Shown: positions 9,621-20,637 of the stretch, piece by piece | Layout: every line of letters starts with the position of its first letter | Position numbering within the stretch: the stretch's first letter is position 1 | Notes under the pieces: generated by a model | What the model saw: the letters and a program-made list of their open reading frames with translations, nothing else | Told to the model about the DNA's origin: nothing | The model's database searches: none | DNA from: Anomaloglossus baeobatrachus | Lineage: Eukaryota; Chordata; Amphibia; Anura; Aromobatidae | Reading direction: 5' to 3' | Length of the DNA stretch: 64,000 bases | Assembly (NCBI RefSeq): GCF_048569485.1 | Contig: NC_134360.1 | Span: 207,116,164 to 207,180,163, forward strand | Program-made: the position numbers and the translations under genes

Positions 9621-11698
9621 TGGGACAGTAAGTCTGGCCGGTCTGGAAGTGACCACGGTCGGCCGACCGTGAGATGCCACAGATCCGGGTACCACGATCT
9701 CCTCGGCCAGTCTGGGGCGACGAGTATGACGCGGGTGCAATCGGATCTGATCTTGCGCAACACTCTGGGCAAGAGTGCCAGAGGCGGGAATACATATGGG
9801 AGTCGGAACTGCGACCAATCTTGGACCAAGGCGTCTGCCGCCAGAGCCCTTTGATCGCGCGACCGCGCCATGAATGCCGGGACCTTGTGGTTGTGCCGAG
9901 ACGCCATGAGGTCGACGTCCGGCACCCCCCACCGGCGACAGATTTCCTGAAACACGTCCGGGTGAAGGGACCATTCCCCTGCGTCTATCCCTTGGCGACT
10001 GAGGAAGTCTGCTTCCCAGTTTTCTACGCCCGGGATGTGTACCGCGGATATGGTGGATGCTGTGTCCTCCACCCACGTCAGAATCCGCCTGACTTCCTGG
10101 AAGGCTTGCCGACTGCGCGTCCCTCCTTGGTGGTTGATGTATGCCACCGCTGTGGAGTTGTCCGACTGGATTCGGATCTGCCTTCCTTCCAGCCACTGCT
10201 GGAAGGCTAGAAGTGCCAGATACACTGCTCTGATCTCCAGAACATTGATCTGCAGGGTGGACTCTTGCTGAGTCCACGTCCCCTGAGCCCTGTGGTGGAG
10301 AAAGACTGCTCCCCACCCTGACAGACTCGCGTCTGTCGTGACCACTGCCCAGGATGGAGGTAGGAAGGATCTTCCCTGTGACAATGAGTTGGGCAGAAGC
10401 CACCATTGCAGAGAGTCCTTGGCCGCCTGAGAAAGGGAGACTTCTCTGTCCAGGGATGTCGACTTCCCGTCCCATTGGCGAAGAATGTCCCATTGAAGAG
10501 GACGCAGATGAAACTGCGCAAAGGGAACTGCTTCCATGGCTGCCACCATCTTCCCTAGGAAGTGCATGAGGCGCCTCAAGGAGTGCGACTGGCCCTGAAG
10601 AAGCGACCGCACCCCTATCTGTAGTGACCTCTGCTTGGTCAGCGGAAGCTTCACTATCGCTGATAGAGTATGGAACTCCATGCCAAGAAACGTTAGTGAC
10701 TGAGTTGGTGACAGATTTGACTTTGCAAAGTTGATGATCCACCCGAAAGACTGGAGAGTCTCCAGCGTAACATTCAGGCTGAGTTGGCATGCCTCCTGAG
10801 AGGGTGCCTTGACAAGTAGATCGTCCAGATAAGGGATCACGGAGTGTCCCTGGGAGTGCAAGACTGCTACCACTGCCGCCATGACTTTGGTGAAAACCCG
10901 TGGGGCTGTCGCCAGACCGAATGGCAGAGCTACGAACTGAAGATGTTCGTCTCCTATTACCAAACGTAGAAAACGTTGGTGCTCTATAGCAATTGGTACG
11001 TGGAGATACGCATCCTTGATGTCTATTGATGCCAGAAAATCTCCTTGAGACATTGACGCAATGACAGACCGGAGGGATTCCATCCGGAACCTCCTGGCGT
11101 TCACATGCTTGTTGAGCCTTTTTAGGTCCAGAACAGGACGGAAGGAGCCGTCCTTTTTTGGAACCACAAAGAGATTGGAGTAAAACCCTCGCCCTCGTTC
11201 CTGAGGGGGGACAGGGATTACCACTCCTTCTGCTCTTAGTGAGCTCACCGCCTGCAGAAGGGCATCCGCTCGGTCGGGATGTGGGGAGGTTCTGAAGAAC
11301 CGAGGTGGAGGACGGGAACTGAACTCGATTCTGTACCCGCGCGACAAAATGTCTGTCACCCACCGGTCTTTGACCAGTGACAGCCAAATGCCGCAAAAAC
11401 GGGAAAGCCTGCCACCGACCGAGGATGCGGAGGGAGGCGGCTGAAAGTCATGAGGAAGCCGCTTTGGAAACGGTTCCTCCGTTTGCTTTCTTGGGTCGTG
11501 AGTGAGCCCGCCATGAATCAGAGCTCCTTTGTTCTTTCTGCGTCCCTTTGAATGAGGAAAATTGGGCCTTGCCTGAGCCTCGAAAGGGCCGAGACCTCGG
11601 CTGCCACTTTTTCTGCTGAGGTTTGTTTGATCTGGGCTGGGGTAAGGACGAGTCTTTACCCTTGGACTGTTTGATGATTTCAGCGAGCTGCTCGCCAA
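9551..11698 (-). CDS. DIRS copy 1 reverse transcriptase-RNase H
   Basis: A 715-codon open frame. The RT domain has SIDIKDAYLHVPI and the palm motif PYLDDLLV. An RNase H domain follows with TTDASLSGWGAVF and a DNSTAVAYIN motif. The family assignment rests on these motifs, the adjoining tyrosine recombinase and the terminal structure. It is a transposon gene, not a host gene. Confidence 0.9.
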   Translation of the reverse strand: MASSSLKSSNSPRVKTRPYPSPDQTNLSRKSGSRGLGPFEAQARPNFPHSKGRRKNKGALIHGGLTHDPRKQTEEPFPKRLPHDFQPPPSASSVGGRLSRFCGIWLSLVKDRWVTDILSRGYRIEFSSRPPPRFFRTSPHPDRADALLQAVSSLRAEGVVIPVPPQERGRGFYSNLFVVPKKDGSFRPVLDLKRLNKHVNARRFRMESLRSVIASMSQGDFLASIDIKDAYLHVPIAIEHQRFLRLVIGDEHLQFVALPFGLATAPRVFTKVMAAVVAVLHSQGHSVIPYLDDLLVKAPSQEACQLSLNVTLETLQSFGWIINFAKSNLSPTQSLTFLGMEFHTLSAIVKLPLTKQRSLQIGVRSLLQGQSHSLRRLMHFLGKMVAAMEAVPFAQFHLRPLQWDILRQWDGKSTSLDREVSLSQAAKDSLQWWLLPNSLSQGRSFLPPSWAVVTTDASLSGWGAVFLHHRAQGTWTQQESTLQINVLEIRAVYLALLAFQQWLEGRQIRIQSDNSTAVAYINHQGGTRSRQAFQEVRRILTWVEDTASTISAVHIPGVENWEADFLSRQGIDAGEWSLHPDVFQEICRRWGVPDVDLMASRHNHKVPAFMARSRDQRALAADALVQDWSQFRLPYVFPPLALLPRVLRKIRSDCTRVILVAPDWPRRSWYPDLWHLTVGRPWSLPDRPDLLSQGPFFHQNSAALNLTVWPLNPGS

Positions 11699-12935
11699 AC
11701 AGTCTATCTCCAGATAATGGCAAGTTGGTTAAACATTTTTTGGAACTAGCATCTGCTTTCCAGTCCTTTAACCACAATGCTCTGCGCAACACTACGGAGT
11801 TGGCGGACGCCAACGACGTACGGCTCGTAGATTCCAGAACCGCGTTGATAGCGTAGGTCGCAAACGCAGACATTTGTGAGGTTAGGGTCGACACCTTTGG
11901 CACTGCTGGCTGCATGACAGCCTCTACCTGTGCCAACCCAGCTGAAATAGCTTGGAGTGCCCACACGGCCGCGAATGCAGGGGCAAACGACGCGCCGATA
12001 GTTTCATAGATAGACTTCAACCAAAGGTCCATCTGTCTGTCGTTGGCGTCTTTAAGTGAAGCGCCATCCTCTACCGCGACTATAGATTTTGCCGCAAGCT
12101 TGGCAATAGGGGGATCCACTTTTGGACACTGGGTCCAGCGTTTGATCACGTCAGGGGAAAACGGATAACGTGTATCCCTAGCGCGTCTGGAAAAACGCTT
12201 GTATGGCTGAGCGTGGTGTTTCTGGATAGATTCTCTGAAGTCAGAGTGGTCTAAAAAGGCACTCAATTTACGCTTGGGATACAAGAAATGGAATTTCTCC
12301 TGCTGTGCAGCAGCTTCCTCTGCTGAGGGAGCTGGGGGAGAAATATCCAACGCACTATTGATGGCCGAAATAAGGTCATTGACCATAGCGTCACCATCAG
12401 GGGTATCCAAATTGAGAGTGGTCTCATGGTCCGAAACCTGACCACTTTCCTCAGTCTCATCATAAAGAGACTCATCCCTGTGAGACCCTGAACAATGTGA
12501 TGATGTGGAGGGTCTGTCTAAGCGAGCTTGCTTGGGCTGGCTGGGGCCGTCATCTGAGTCAGAGCCATCAGCCTGTGATACATGAGAGCCCCTTGAAGTA
12601 CAGACTCGCTCCAATTGAGGGAGACCAGGGGGCAAGGACACAGCCGTGTCCGGAGCCTGAGTAATTGGCCTGGTTTGCAAGGCCTCAAGGATTTTTGTCA
12701 TAGTGACAGCCATCTGACCAGCCAAAACTGCAAAATCTGTCCCTGTTACTGGGGCAGGACTTACAGGCGTCTCTGCCTGGGTTACTACTGCCACCTCCGG
12801 CTGACGAAGCGTTACAGGCACGGAACATTGCACACAATGGTGGTCAGTGGAGCCTGCCGGTAGATCAGTCCCACAAACAGTACAGACAGTGTACACAGCC
12901 CGCGCCTTGGGACCCTCGCGTTTTGTGGAGGACAT
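11448..12935 (-). CDS. DIRS copy 1 gag-like protein
   Basis: A 495-codon open frame upstream of, and overlapping, the RT frame. The N-terminus has a zinc-ribbon-like CTVCG...HHCVQC pair. The middle is Ser/Asp/Glu-rich and the C-terminus is basic. Its position and size fit the gag-like ORF1 of DIRS elements. Copy 3 at 37289-42520 carries a recognisably related but broken version. Confidence 0.7.
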   Translation of the reverse strand: MSSTKREGPKARAVYTVCTVCGTDLPAGSTDHHCVQCSVPVTLRQPEVAVVTQAETPVSPAPVTGTDFAVLAGQMAVTMTKILEALQTRPITQAPDTAVSLPPGLPQLERVCTSRGSHVSQADGSDSDDGPSQPKQARLDRPSTSSHCSGSHRDESLYDETEESGQVSDHETTLNLDTPDGDAMVNDLISAINSALDISPPAPSAEEAAAQQEKFHFLYPKRKLSAFLDHSDFRESIQKHHAQPYKRFSRRARDTRYPFSPDVIKRWTQCPKVDPPIAKLAAKSIVAVEDGASLKDANDRQMDLWLKSIYETIGASFAPAFAAVWALQAISAGLAQVEAVMQPAVPKVSTLTSQMSAFATYAINAVLESTSRTSLASANSVVLRRALWLKDWKADASSKKCLTNLPLSGDRLFGEQLAEIIKQSKGKDSSLPQPRSNKPQQKKWQPRSRPFRGSGKAQFSSFKGTQKEQRSSDSWRAHSRPKKANGGTVSKAASS

Positions 12936-14319
12936 GTTGCTGTCTCCTCAGCGCAATATGGGGTCTATAGCCAAGAAGCGCCCTACAGTGCAAATATATA
13001 TACAATATCTATATGGCACCAGAAGAAAGTACACAAATAGAATCACTGTGGCACAAGAGGGGCTTTCAGCCTGCTTACCGCCCGCCTCAGAGCGGGTGTG
13101 TGGCCGCCAGACGCCCTGTCTGAGTCTCCCAGAGCCTGCCTGCCTGTCCCCAGCCGGACCGCATGAATAATGGCTGCCGGCGTCCTGTGAGGAAGAGGGG
13201 CGGCTCTGGGCGTTCCTAAACGAAGAGCGGGAAAGCGTGCTCTCACTGTGCCTCGTGAGGGGGCTGGAGCATGTAAATCAAGCTCCAGCCCCCGGCGCTG
13301 GCCATTGCACAGCGTCTCTCCTCCGCCCTGATTGACAGGGCGGAGGCGGGAACGAAGCGGCGCTAGGCCGCAAAAGCCGGGAAGTAAAGTTAGGAGCGCC
13401 GCCGCCGTAAAAGCGCGGTCGGCGCTCTGTCCCCGGCGCCCTGCATGTCGCAGTTGCGCCCCGCCGCAGGAGCGGTCGGCGCTAGTTCCCAAACACATAA
13501 CCCGTCACCCAGCCATAACTAAGGTGACACAACCCCATTGCTTATGTCCCCGGCGCACTATAACGCCCAGCAAGTCTGGAGCGTTCTGTGCCTGCCGGGG
13601 ACACCGAGTACCTGACAGATGCAGGGCCATGTCCCTGACTGTACCCGTGCTCGACATCCATCAGGTTCGTTCTGGGTCTGTGGATGGAGCCCGGCCTCAG
13701 GGCTTTGTGGCCGGAAGGATCCCACTTCCACAGAGCCCTCCAGGGGGATGTGGAAGGAAAAACAGCATGTGGGGCTCCAGCCTCTGTACCAGCAATAGGT
13801 ACCTCAACCTTTCAAGCACCATCTGGTGAGAAGGGAGCATGCTGGGGGCGCTATATGTGCCCACTTTTCTTCCATCCGAGTAGTTAGCAGCTACTGCTGA
13901 CTACACACCGTGGAGCTATGCGTGGATGTATGACCTCCTTCACACACAAAGCTAAAACTGGAGAACCCGTGATTCCACGGGGGGTGTATAGCCAGAAGGG
14001 GAGGGGCCTTACACTTTTTAGTGTAATACTTTGTGTGGCCTCCGGAGGCAGTAGCTATACACCCAATTGTCTGGGTCTCCCAATAGAGCGCTGAAGAAAA
14101 TGGTCCTTAACTTGTAGCGATCAGCGACCTCACAGCGGGACCAGGTCGCTGATGCGTGTCACACACTGCAATGTCGTTGGGGAGGTCACTATTATGTCAC
14201 AAAACCAGTGACGTTACGGCGATATCGCTAGCGATGTTGCCAAGTGTAAAGGGGCCTTTACAGAACGTTGTCACAAGCCTTACGATAGCAATGCATGGCC
14301 TATAAGTTGCTATCCTGGC

Positions 14320-14440
14320 AATCTTTACACTTTAGACCTCCCCAACCAGTCCTCCTACTCTCTCTGCACTGATGAGGGGCAAAAATTCTCCAAAAAGATG
14401 TGTAGAAATTCAGATTCAGGTTTGGCTTTAGATGAATACC
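14320..14440 (-). repeat. Inverted diverged copy of the tandem intronic repeat
   Basis: The stretch with CTGCACTGATGAGGGGC and GGTTTGGCTTTAG is a diverged reverse complement of the 4975-7024 repeat unit (GCCAAACCAGAATC and CCTCATCAGTGCA). The remainder of 14258-14730 shows no recognised feature. Confidence 0.5.
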
Positions 14441-14730
14441 AGCCAGAGTATAATTCCTTATAATGGGGTCTGTCACTGCTATTTTTTACTCTAAAAATGA
14501 TGCAGAGCCTGGACCGATGTGAACAGAGTACAAGTTGGATGTTGCAGACGGGTTATTACAATTTACAGTCATCGTTACACATTAACTATATTTTTTAATG
14601 TGTCTCAACCATGTTATACATGATGTCAACGTAAATTGTAAACTTAGGGCTTATTTTATTAGCAACATTTCATAACACCAATCCTTTTTTACCCTTTAAG
14701 TCCAGTATATACTGTATATATAGTACTCAC

Positions 14731-14799
14731 CCACTGGCACGGCTACACCAATGACCGCAGCAGTCAGTGTGGACCTGAGGTCGGAGTCTACATTACCAT
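14731..14799 (-). CDS. LRP8: LRP8 exon: juxtamembrane and start of TM helix
   Basis: A 69-bp exon that enters in phase 1 and leaves in phase 1. Joined to its neighbours it reads YQHY-GNVDSDLRSTLTAAVIGVAVPV-A, matching the human stretch before and into the membrane helix (TVTAAVIG). The acceptor is TTTTGTTAG and the donor GTGAGT. Its small size, and a 10.1-kb downstream intron full of repeats, would make it easy to miss. Confidence 0.93.
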
Positions 14800-15703
14800 C
14801 TAACAAAAGATAAAACCGTACTGGTTAGAAAAATCGGACAGTGATATATGGCCACAGATAACATCAAAGCTGAATTCAATAGCTCAATTGCTAAAATTAT
14901 TTGTAACCCCAATTACATCCATTTAAAGAAAAAAAAAAAGGCCCCAAAAGTGGACAACCCCTTGAAGAGTTTTTTTGAGGGTTTTTTTGCAGCAAGATTC
15001 TCATCAATACACAAACATCTATAGAGGATAAGGATACTTCCAATGATAATGCTAGATTACAAGACAACTATCTTCACAATTTCCTTCTAGATTTGTTCTC
15101 TAGCAAGGCAGTCCATGCCGATGTCTTGGGTTTCACAATATAACGTCCCCATCTCTGGTTTGCACACACTTGGTGAGAGTATAAGTCAAAAACCTGAACC
15201 TTGTATATAATCTAGGTGACAATTACATTTTACAGAAGCCACTGTGTTGGACGCCAACATGGACGATATGTATAATGTGTAATATGAATCACTGAACTCA
15301 ATTGGATCCATGAGCTCCAAATACTATCAGAGCTCAAGGGTCTACTTCAAAGAGAAAACCGTGCCCTGTGAGGGGGGGATGTGAACCGGTGAGGCAGGAA
15401 GGCAGTTGTATGTGCTGTGGTGTATTGCACTTGGTTCTATTGACAGAGCAAAGAGTGCATCTACATGTGAATTAAAAATCTTGCCTGTGACCTCATGTAA
15501 TCTACATCTGTACATAACCCCTGTGGCATTTGGAGGTTAAGCCATTGTCCTTGAGATTGACATCAAGTCTCCAACCCAAATGGAGTGTAAACCTGTCCTC
15601 AGGCTTTGTGATATGAAAGAAAGAGGAAGTTTGTGATATGAAAGACCTTTGTTATATACAAGGACACGACCACAGGTTTGTCCAGACTCTTGATCCTCTA
15701 ACC

Positions 15704-16078
15704 CAGAGGTCCCCAACCTTTCTGACCATGAGAGGCAAATTCAGCTCTGAAAGAGGGTCGGGAGCCACATCCAGCTACCGGCCCCCACACAGTAGTGACA
15801 CCCAGAGCCCCCATTACCAGTATAATGACAGCCAATGTTCTTCCACGAAAATCACACAGGCAGTGGCAGTATACAAAGATCCATGGGTTCCTACCTTACC
15901 CCCATTCAGATCTGCTCTTCTGTGTGGGGCTTCTCACAAAAGTCACCATCTAGAGACCTGCTCTTGATAGCGGTTTGCTAGACCTGGTGCTTATGCACCA
16001 AGCTTGAAGACAGCCACGATCCACAGATCACAGGCCCATGAGACATGTGGCTCCCAAGCTACAGGTTGGGGACCCCTG
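15704..16078. mobile_element. hAT-type MITE
   Basis: The ends are CAGAGGTCCCCAACCT and, inverted, CAGGGGTCCCCAACCT. The flanking 8-bp direct repeats CTCTAACC and CTGTAACT match at 6 of 8 bases. The CAG-GGTCCCCAACC end and 8-bp target site are those of hAT-Charlie-like elements. It is 375 bp and non-coding, in the intron between exons 16 and 17. Confidence 0.85.
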
Positions 16079-16305
16079 CTGTAACTCATTCTGGACCTCA
16101 GACAGCCACCTTCAGGAGAGCGTTGAAACCAGCCTCCATATGCATGTTATTGGACAACTCAAAAGACTGTAACCTGATTGGATGGTACTAACACATGAAC
16201 GTGTTACACAGATGGACACTGTATGGGCCATGTTTGACTGTGTGGCTGATATAAAGGTAGCATACCAAGCTAGTTAGTCAGTCCTTCCCACTTCCTATCT
16301 TCCAC

Positions 16306-17570
16306 TGTGACGCCCCTGAACTAGTCAGGGTGTCACAGGGAACTGCACTCCTGACCTTATGGTGCAGAGCTCAACCCTCCATGGTTCTGGGATCCCAACC
16401 TTTGGTATTGCTTCCATCAGCACCCAAAACCTAGCCACACCTCACATCACACCCTGTTAGGCACACCAGTGGGTGGTCTAGCTGGAAAAGGGTCAGGCAG
16501 ACTGGTGGTAGGGAGAAAGTCAGTGAGAGGAAGTGGAGAGCAGAGCTTAGTCAGGTGAGTGGTAGCTCCCAAAGAGTGAGGAACTGAGGGAGTTGGAGCT
16601 CCCTGGGGACTTTTGGCTAGGTCGCAGACGGTGGTCTGGGACCAGAGGAGTCAGAGATTCTGTCGCAAGGTATTAGAGAAGGGTGGCCGGACTTGGTTTT
16701 GGAGAACGGTGGGCACCGGAGTACCTAGAAACCAAACCGGTACCGAGCACGGCGGGATACTGGACCCTAGATCAGGGAGTAGCTTCACGCAACCTGATAA
16801 TTAACCTGCGGAGGATAGTCTCTCTATAAACTGTCCCCAAGAGCTCAGAGATCAAAGGCAACACAATGAGGGGGATAGGGCTTTACAGCTTACGCAGCCT
16901 GCAAAGATCCCAAGTGTCAGCCATTGGGAGCACAGCTCCTTTACTTAACTATAGAGAGCGGGTCCCCGACAGCTACAGGCCGAGGGGTCACCAGAACATC
17001 TAAAATACAAGTGCATGGAGGCAGGCTTCAGACCGTCAGCAATACCAATGGGAGTGGATTCCCGGACGAGCTCCCCTAAAGCGGCAGCGGCAGAGACTTG
17101 GTTTACTCCTTTGTCAGAATCTGCTTAATGGTCGCACCGACACCAACACTGCCTGAGTGAGTATGCTGTCCTCCCTGCGTCCTGCCTGTACCACGCTCCC
17201 CTACACCTCATCATCCAGAGTCCTGGGGCCTCCTCTACCCGTGGAGGGAACGTCATCTGGCTGCCCCACTCCATCTCCCCTGGGAACTCCCATCGCCAGC
17301 GGCGGTACTCCCCTTACCTTACCGCGAACCACGGGTGGCGTCACAAACTCTCCCCTTGCAAATATTCCTCCTTTACATTTGAAGTGGCTGCGAGCCCCGG
17401 GTCCGGAGACCCTCGAGCCACGGTAACCCCCAGATCCGTGCAGTGAGACTGCTACAGAGGCGGCACACCACCTCCCTCGCCTATTACCTTTTCTCATTCC
17501 TTACCTTTTTCCCTTAGTTAGGTTTCCCTTATGTATTCATTGTAAATACCCAATTTGTAATAAATCTAAT
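16306..17570. repeat. Unclassified GC-rich repeat, possibly a solo LTR
   Basis: The segment begins TGTGACGCCCCTGAACTAG, which is imperfectly mirrored by GTCAGGGTGTCACAG just inside. Near its other end it has AATAAA in TTGTAATAAATCTAATTG. This could be an old solo LTR or a non-autonomous element. I find no clear target duplication, and both limits are guesses. Confidence 0.3.
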
Positions 17571-17678
17571 TGTAAAGATCCAGTGACTCTTGGTAATTAT
17601 TCACTGCCACCCCAAAACCCGGCAGATTTCTACACAGTGTATACAGGAAAGTAACATGACCACATGGGAGGCTCTTAC

Positions 17679-17912
17679 AGTGCTGGTATATAGTGTTGTT
17701 CCTAGTAGTCGTGACCTGGATTTCTCTGTGGCTGGGCCTGGAGGTAGTTTGGAGGGGGTCAGTAGGGCTGGAGGTATGTGTGATCTCCGTGGTTGTGACG
17801 GTGGTAGACGGGGGCTTCGCAGTGGTCTTGATAATTGTAGTGGGAATCGGCTTTGTAGTCGGAGATTTGGTCTGCGGTGGTAAAGTTGCATGAGTAGTCG
17901 TAGTCAGTGCAG
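17679..17912 (-). CDS. LRP8: LRP8 exon: Thr-rich O-glycosylation domain
   Basis: A 234-bp exon encoding 78 residues rich in Thr, Ser and Pro (ALTTTTHATLPPQTKSPTTK, PSTTVTTTEITHTSSP), ending NNTIYQH. It is the clustered O-linked sugar domain between EGF-C and the membrane. One N-glycosylation sequon, NNT, is visible near the end. The sequence is poorly conserved, as is usual for this exon, but position, phase (enters 1, leaves 1) and the YQHY junction match human LRP8. The acceptor is TTTTATAG and the donor GTAAGA. Confidence 0.92.
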
Positions 17913-18299
17913 CTATAAAACACAATAGAGAATGGTCAGACAACAAAATGTGTCAAAATAAATAAAAAATAAACTTTTTATGCAATCTGTCCAACAGTTT
18001 TAAAGGAATAGTTTTACATCATATTAATACTTGCAATGTATCTGTAAAGATGGGATGCAACACAGGATATGGGATGGATTTTTTGGTTTGTGCATTGACA
18101 GACTTAAATGGTCTCATCCAAAAAAAAAAAAGGAAGAGATGTGCATGAGCCATAACTCATCTGTACAGCTGTCCTACACAATATTGGTCACTGTCCTTCA
18201 TGTGTGCTATATGATTTTCACAGACCGTACGCATTAAAAAAATATATTAATCTGCAAGAGACATGCTACTGAGAGTCAGAATCAATCTTCTCCCACCCA

Positions 18300-19945
18300 T
18301 ACCTAAGGAAAAGCCTCTGAGTATCGCTCCTCCCATCCACACACAGAAAGCCTGCGAGTCTCAAAACTCCCCCCCTCACACAGAGAAAGCCTGCGAGTCC
18401 CAACCCTCCCCCCTCACACAGAGAAAGCCTGCGAGTCCCGACCCTCCCCCATCACACAGAGAAAGCCTTCGAGTCCCGACCCTCCCCCCCTCACACAGAG
18501 AAAGCCTGCGAGTCCCGAAACTCCCTCCTCACATAGAGAAAGCCTGCGAGTCCCAATCACCCCCAGGCAGAGAAAGCCAGCGAGTCCCGACCCTCCCCCC
18601 CTCACACAGAGAAAGCCTGTGAGTCCGGACCATCCTCCCCCCTCACACATAGAAAGCCTGCGAGTCCCGAAACTCCCCCCTCACACAGAGAAAGCCTGCG
18701 AGTCCCGAAACTCCCCCCTCACACAGAGAAAGCCTGCGAGTCCCAATCACCCCCAGGCAGAGAAAGCCAGTGAGTCCCGACCCTCTCCCCTCACACAGAG
18801 AAAGCCTGCGAGTCCCCACCATCAGCCATCACACAGAGAAAGCCTGCGAGTCCCGAAACTCCCCCCTCACACAGAGAAAGCCTGCGAGTCCCAATCACCC
18901 CCAGGCAGAGAAAGCCAGTGAGTCCCGACCCTCTCCCCTCACACAGAGAAAGCCAGCGAGTCCCTACCATCAGCCATCACACAGAGAAAGCCTGAGAGTC
19001 CCGACCCTCCCCCCCCCTCACACAGAGAAACCTGTGAGTCCCGACCCTCCCCCCCCTCACACAGAGAAAGCCAGCGAGTCCCCACCATCAGCCATCACAC
19101 AGAGAAAGCCTGCGAGTCCCGACCCTCCCCCCCCCCTCACACAGAGAAAGCCTGTGAGTCCCGACCCTCCCCCCCTCACACAGAGAAAGCCTGTGAGTCG
19201 TAACCCTCCCCCCTCACACAGAGAAAGCCTGCAAGTCCCAATCACCCCCAGGCAGAGAAAGCCAGTGAGTCCCGACCCTCTCCCCTCACACAGAGAAAGC
19301 CAGCGAGTCCCCACCATCAGCCATTACACAGAGAAAGCCTGCGAGTCCCGACCCTCCCCCCCTCACACAGAGAAAGCCTGTGAGTCCCGACCCTCCCCCC
19401 CCCCTCACACAGAGAAAGCCTGTGAGTCCCGACCCTCCCCCCCTCACACAGAGAAAGCCTGTGAGTTGTAACCCTCCCCCCTCACACAGAGAAAGCCTGC
19501 AAGTCCCAATCACCCCCAGGCAGAGAAAGCCAGTGAGTCCCGACCCTCTCCCCTCACACAGAGAAAGCCAGCGAGTCCCCACCATCAGCCATCACACAGA
19601 GAAAGCCTGCGAGTCCCAATCACCCCCAGGCAGAAAAAGCCTGCAAGTCGCAACCCTCCCCAAAAAAAGGAGAAAGCCTGCAAGTCCGGACCATCCCCCC
19701 CCTCACACATAGAAAGCCTGCATGTCCCAATCCCTCCTAGGCAGAGAAAGCCTGTGAGTCTCAACTTCCCCTACACACAGAGAAAGCCCGTGAGTCTCAA
19801 TTTGCCCCCACAGAGAAAGCCTGTAAGTCCCAATCCATCTACCTTCCATTGAGAAAGCCTGCAAGTCCCAATCACCCCCAGGCAGAGAAGCCTACAAGTC
19901 CCAATCACCCCCTCATACAGCGAAAGCCTGCGAGTCCCAATTATT
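18300..19945. repeat. 35-38-bp minisatellite, about 45 copies
   Basis: The unit is about CTCACACAGAGAAAGCCTGC plus GAGTCCCGACCCTCCCC, with variants such as AATCACCCCCAGGCAGAG. Blocks containing AATCACCCCCAGGCAGAG recur (for example near 18746, 18894, 19241, 19506), showing higher-order duplication. The array ends within about ten bases of the 5' splice site of the EGF-C exon. Pro/Ser-rich open frames across it are artefacts. Confidence 0.96.
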
Positions 19946-19954
19946 CTCACTTAC

Positions 19955-20107
19955 GTTTCCCACAGCTCCTCATGTCCGGACCCAATTCCACGCCGTCAGC
20001 ACAGGCACATGTGTATTTGGGAGAATGGACAGAAATCTGAGGGGCTGCCAGGCACAAGTACTCACACCCACCATTCGGTAGAGGGCCCAGGTTACAGGCG
20101 TTTACAG
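19955..20107 (-). CDS. LRP8: LRP8 exon: EGF-C
   Basis: A 153-bp exon, the same length as LDLR exon 14 as I recall. It encodes [37 protein letters not shown] and PDMRSCGK: six cysteines of the EGF-like repeat that closes the beta-propeller. The human protein has CLPAPQIS where this one has CLAAPQIS. The acceptor is TTTTTCAG and the donor GTAAGT. The downstream intron begins with the minisatellite at 18300-19945. Confidence 0.96.
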
Positions 20108-20495
20108 CTGAAAAACATGGTTATGGAGTGGTCACTAAGGGAACCAACAAGTAGTGAGAACATATCTGGGATTAAATAAAGGAGCTGAGAATAGTAAAAA
20201 GGACTGAAGGCAGCACAAGTAATTTGCTGGAAGTCATTGTTCTAAGAACAAGTCATCTCATAGGGCTGGGCTTTTGGCCTTCATTTAATGAATAACCCCC
20301 TCGATATATGGGATTCTGACCCCCAAGGAATCCCATACAACCTGGGAGTATAAGTACAATCTTATACAACGCTATACGAGAGATAAAATAGTATGTGTAC
20401 ACTGAAAGCTGGCAAAGCCATACCCATCAATCGGTGGGCAGTCTGCTCTACTGAGGGGACCACTATTACCGGCATCACTTCGCAATAGACTGTAC

Positions 20496-20637
20496 CTTTC
20501 GGTTGCTTTAGCTGATGAACAACGACAATATCATGAGGATTGTTGAGATTCTCGGCCAGGATGTAAATGTCTTTTCCGGTTAACCTGTTGGCGCTGAAGA
20601 TGGCTTCATTCTCCAGATCTGTCCAAAACACTTTATC
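20496..20637 (-). CDS. LRP8: LRP8 exon: beta-propeller, last blade
   Basis: A 142-bp exon that begins [20 protein letters not shown] and ends [16 protein letters not shown]. The first nineteen of these residues match human LRP8 exactly, by memory. It contributes the last YWTD-type blade (FWTD) of the six-bladed propeller that controls ligand release at low pH in this family. The acceptor is CTTTCAG; the donor is GTACAG, a slightly weak form. The next intron is only 388 bp. Confidence 0.97.

Larger units (their letters stand above)
8041..14097 (-). mobile_element. DIRS-like tyrosine-recombinase retrotransposon, copy 1 (looks whole)
   Basis: The element has inverted terminal repeats of about 140 bp (near 8076-8220 and 13961-14094), an internal region at 8369-8458 that joins the sequence of both outer ends, and long open frames for a gag-like protein, reverse transcriptase-RNase H and tyrosine recombinase on the minus strand. 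This is the DIRS1 layout. The two terminal repeats show no clear difference over about 135 bp, so the insertion looks young. Boundaries are good to a few bases. It lies inside MITE C, in the LRP8 intron between 4605 and 14731, in the same orientation as the gene. Confidence 0.9.
7762..14257. mobile_element. MITE family C, split by a DIRS insertion
   Basis: The left arm is 7762-8040 and the right arm 14098-14257. The ends are AGGCCCCTTTACAC and, inverted, AGGCCCCTTTACAC, flanked by TTA at 7759-7761 and 14258-14260. Without the insertion the element is about 439 bp. The matching ends and target duplication on either side of the 6-kb DIRS element show that the DIRS element entered an existing MITE. 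Confidence 0.8.

Noticed and set aside
9025-10569. Plus-strand open frames opposite the DIRS RT gene
   Set aside because: They are antisense shadows of a strong minus-strand coding region.
13043-13829. GC-rich open frames between the DIRS gag-like gene and the terminal repeat
   Set aside because: They are present on both strands in the 5' non-coding part of the element, with no domain.
18263-19712. Pro/Ser-rich open frames of up to 233 codons over the second minisatellite
   Set aside because: They are purely periodic translation of the tandem repeat inside an LRP8 intron.
18300-19945. CRISPR-like array of regularly spaced direct repeats
   Set aside because: The units are contiguous without unique spacers, in a spliced vertebrate gene; it is a minisatellite.
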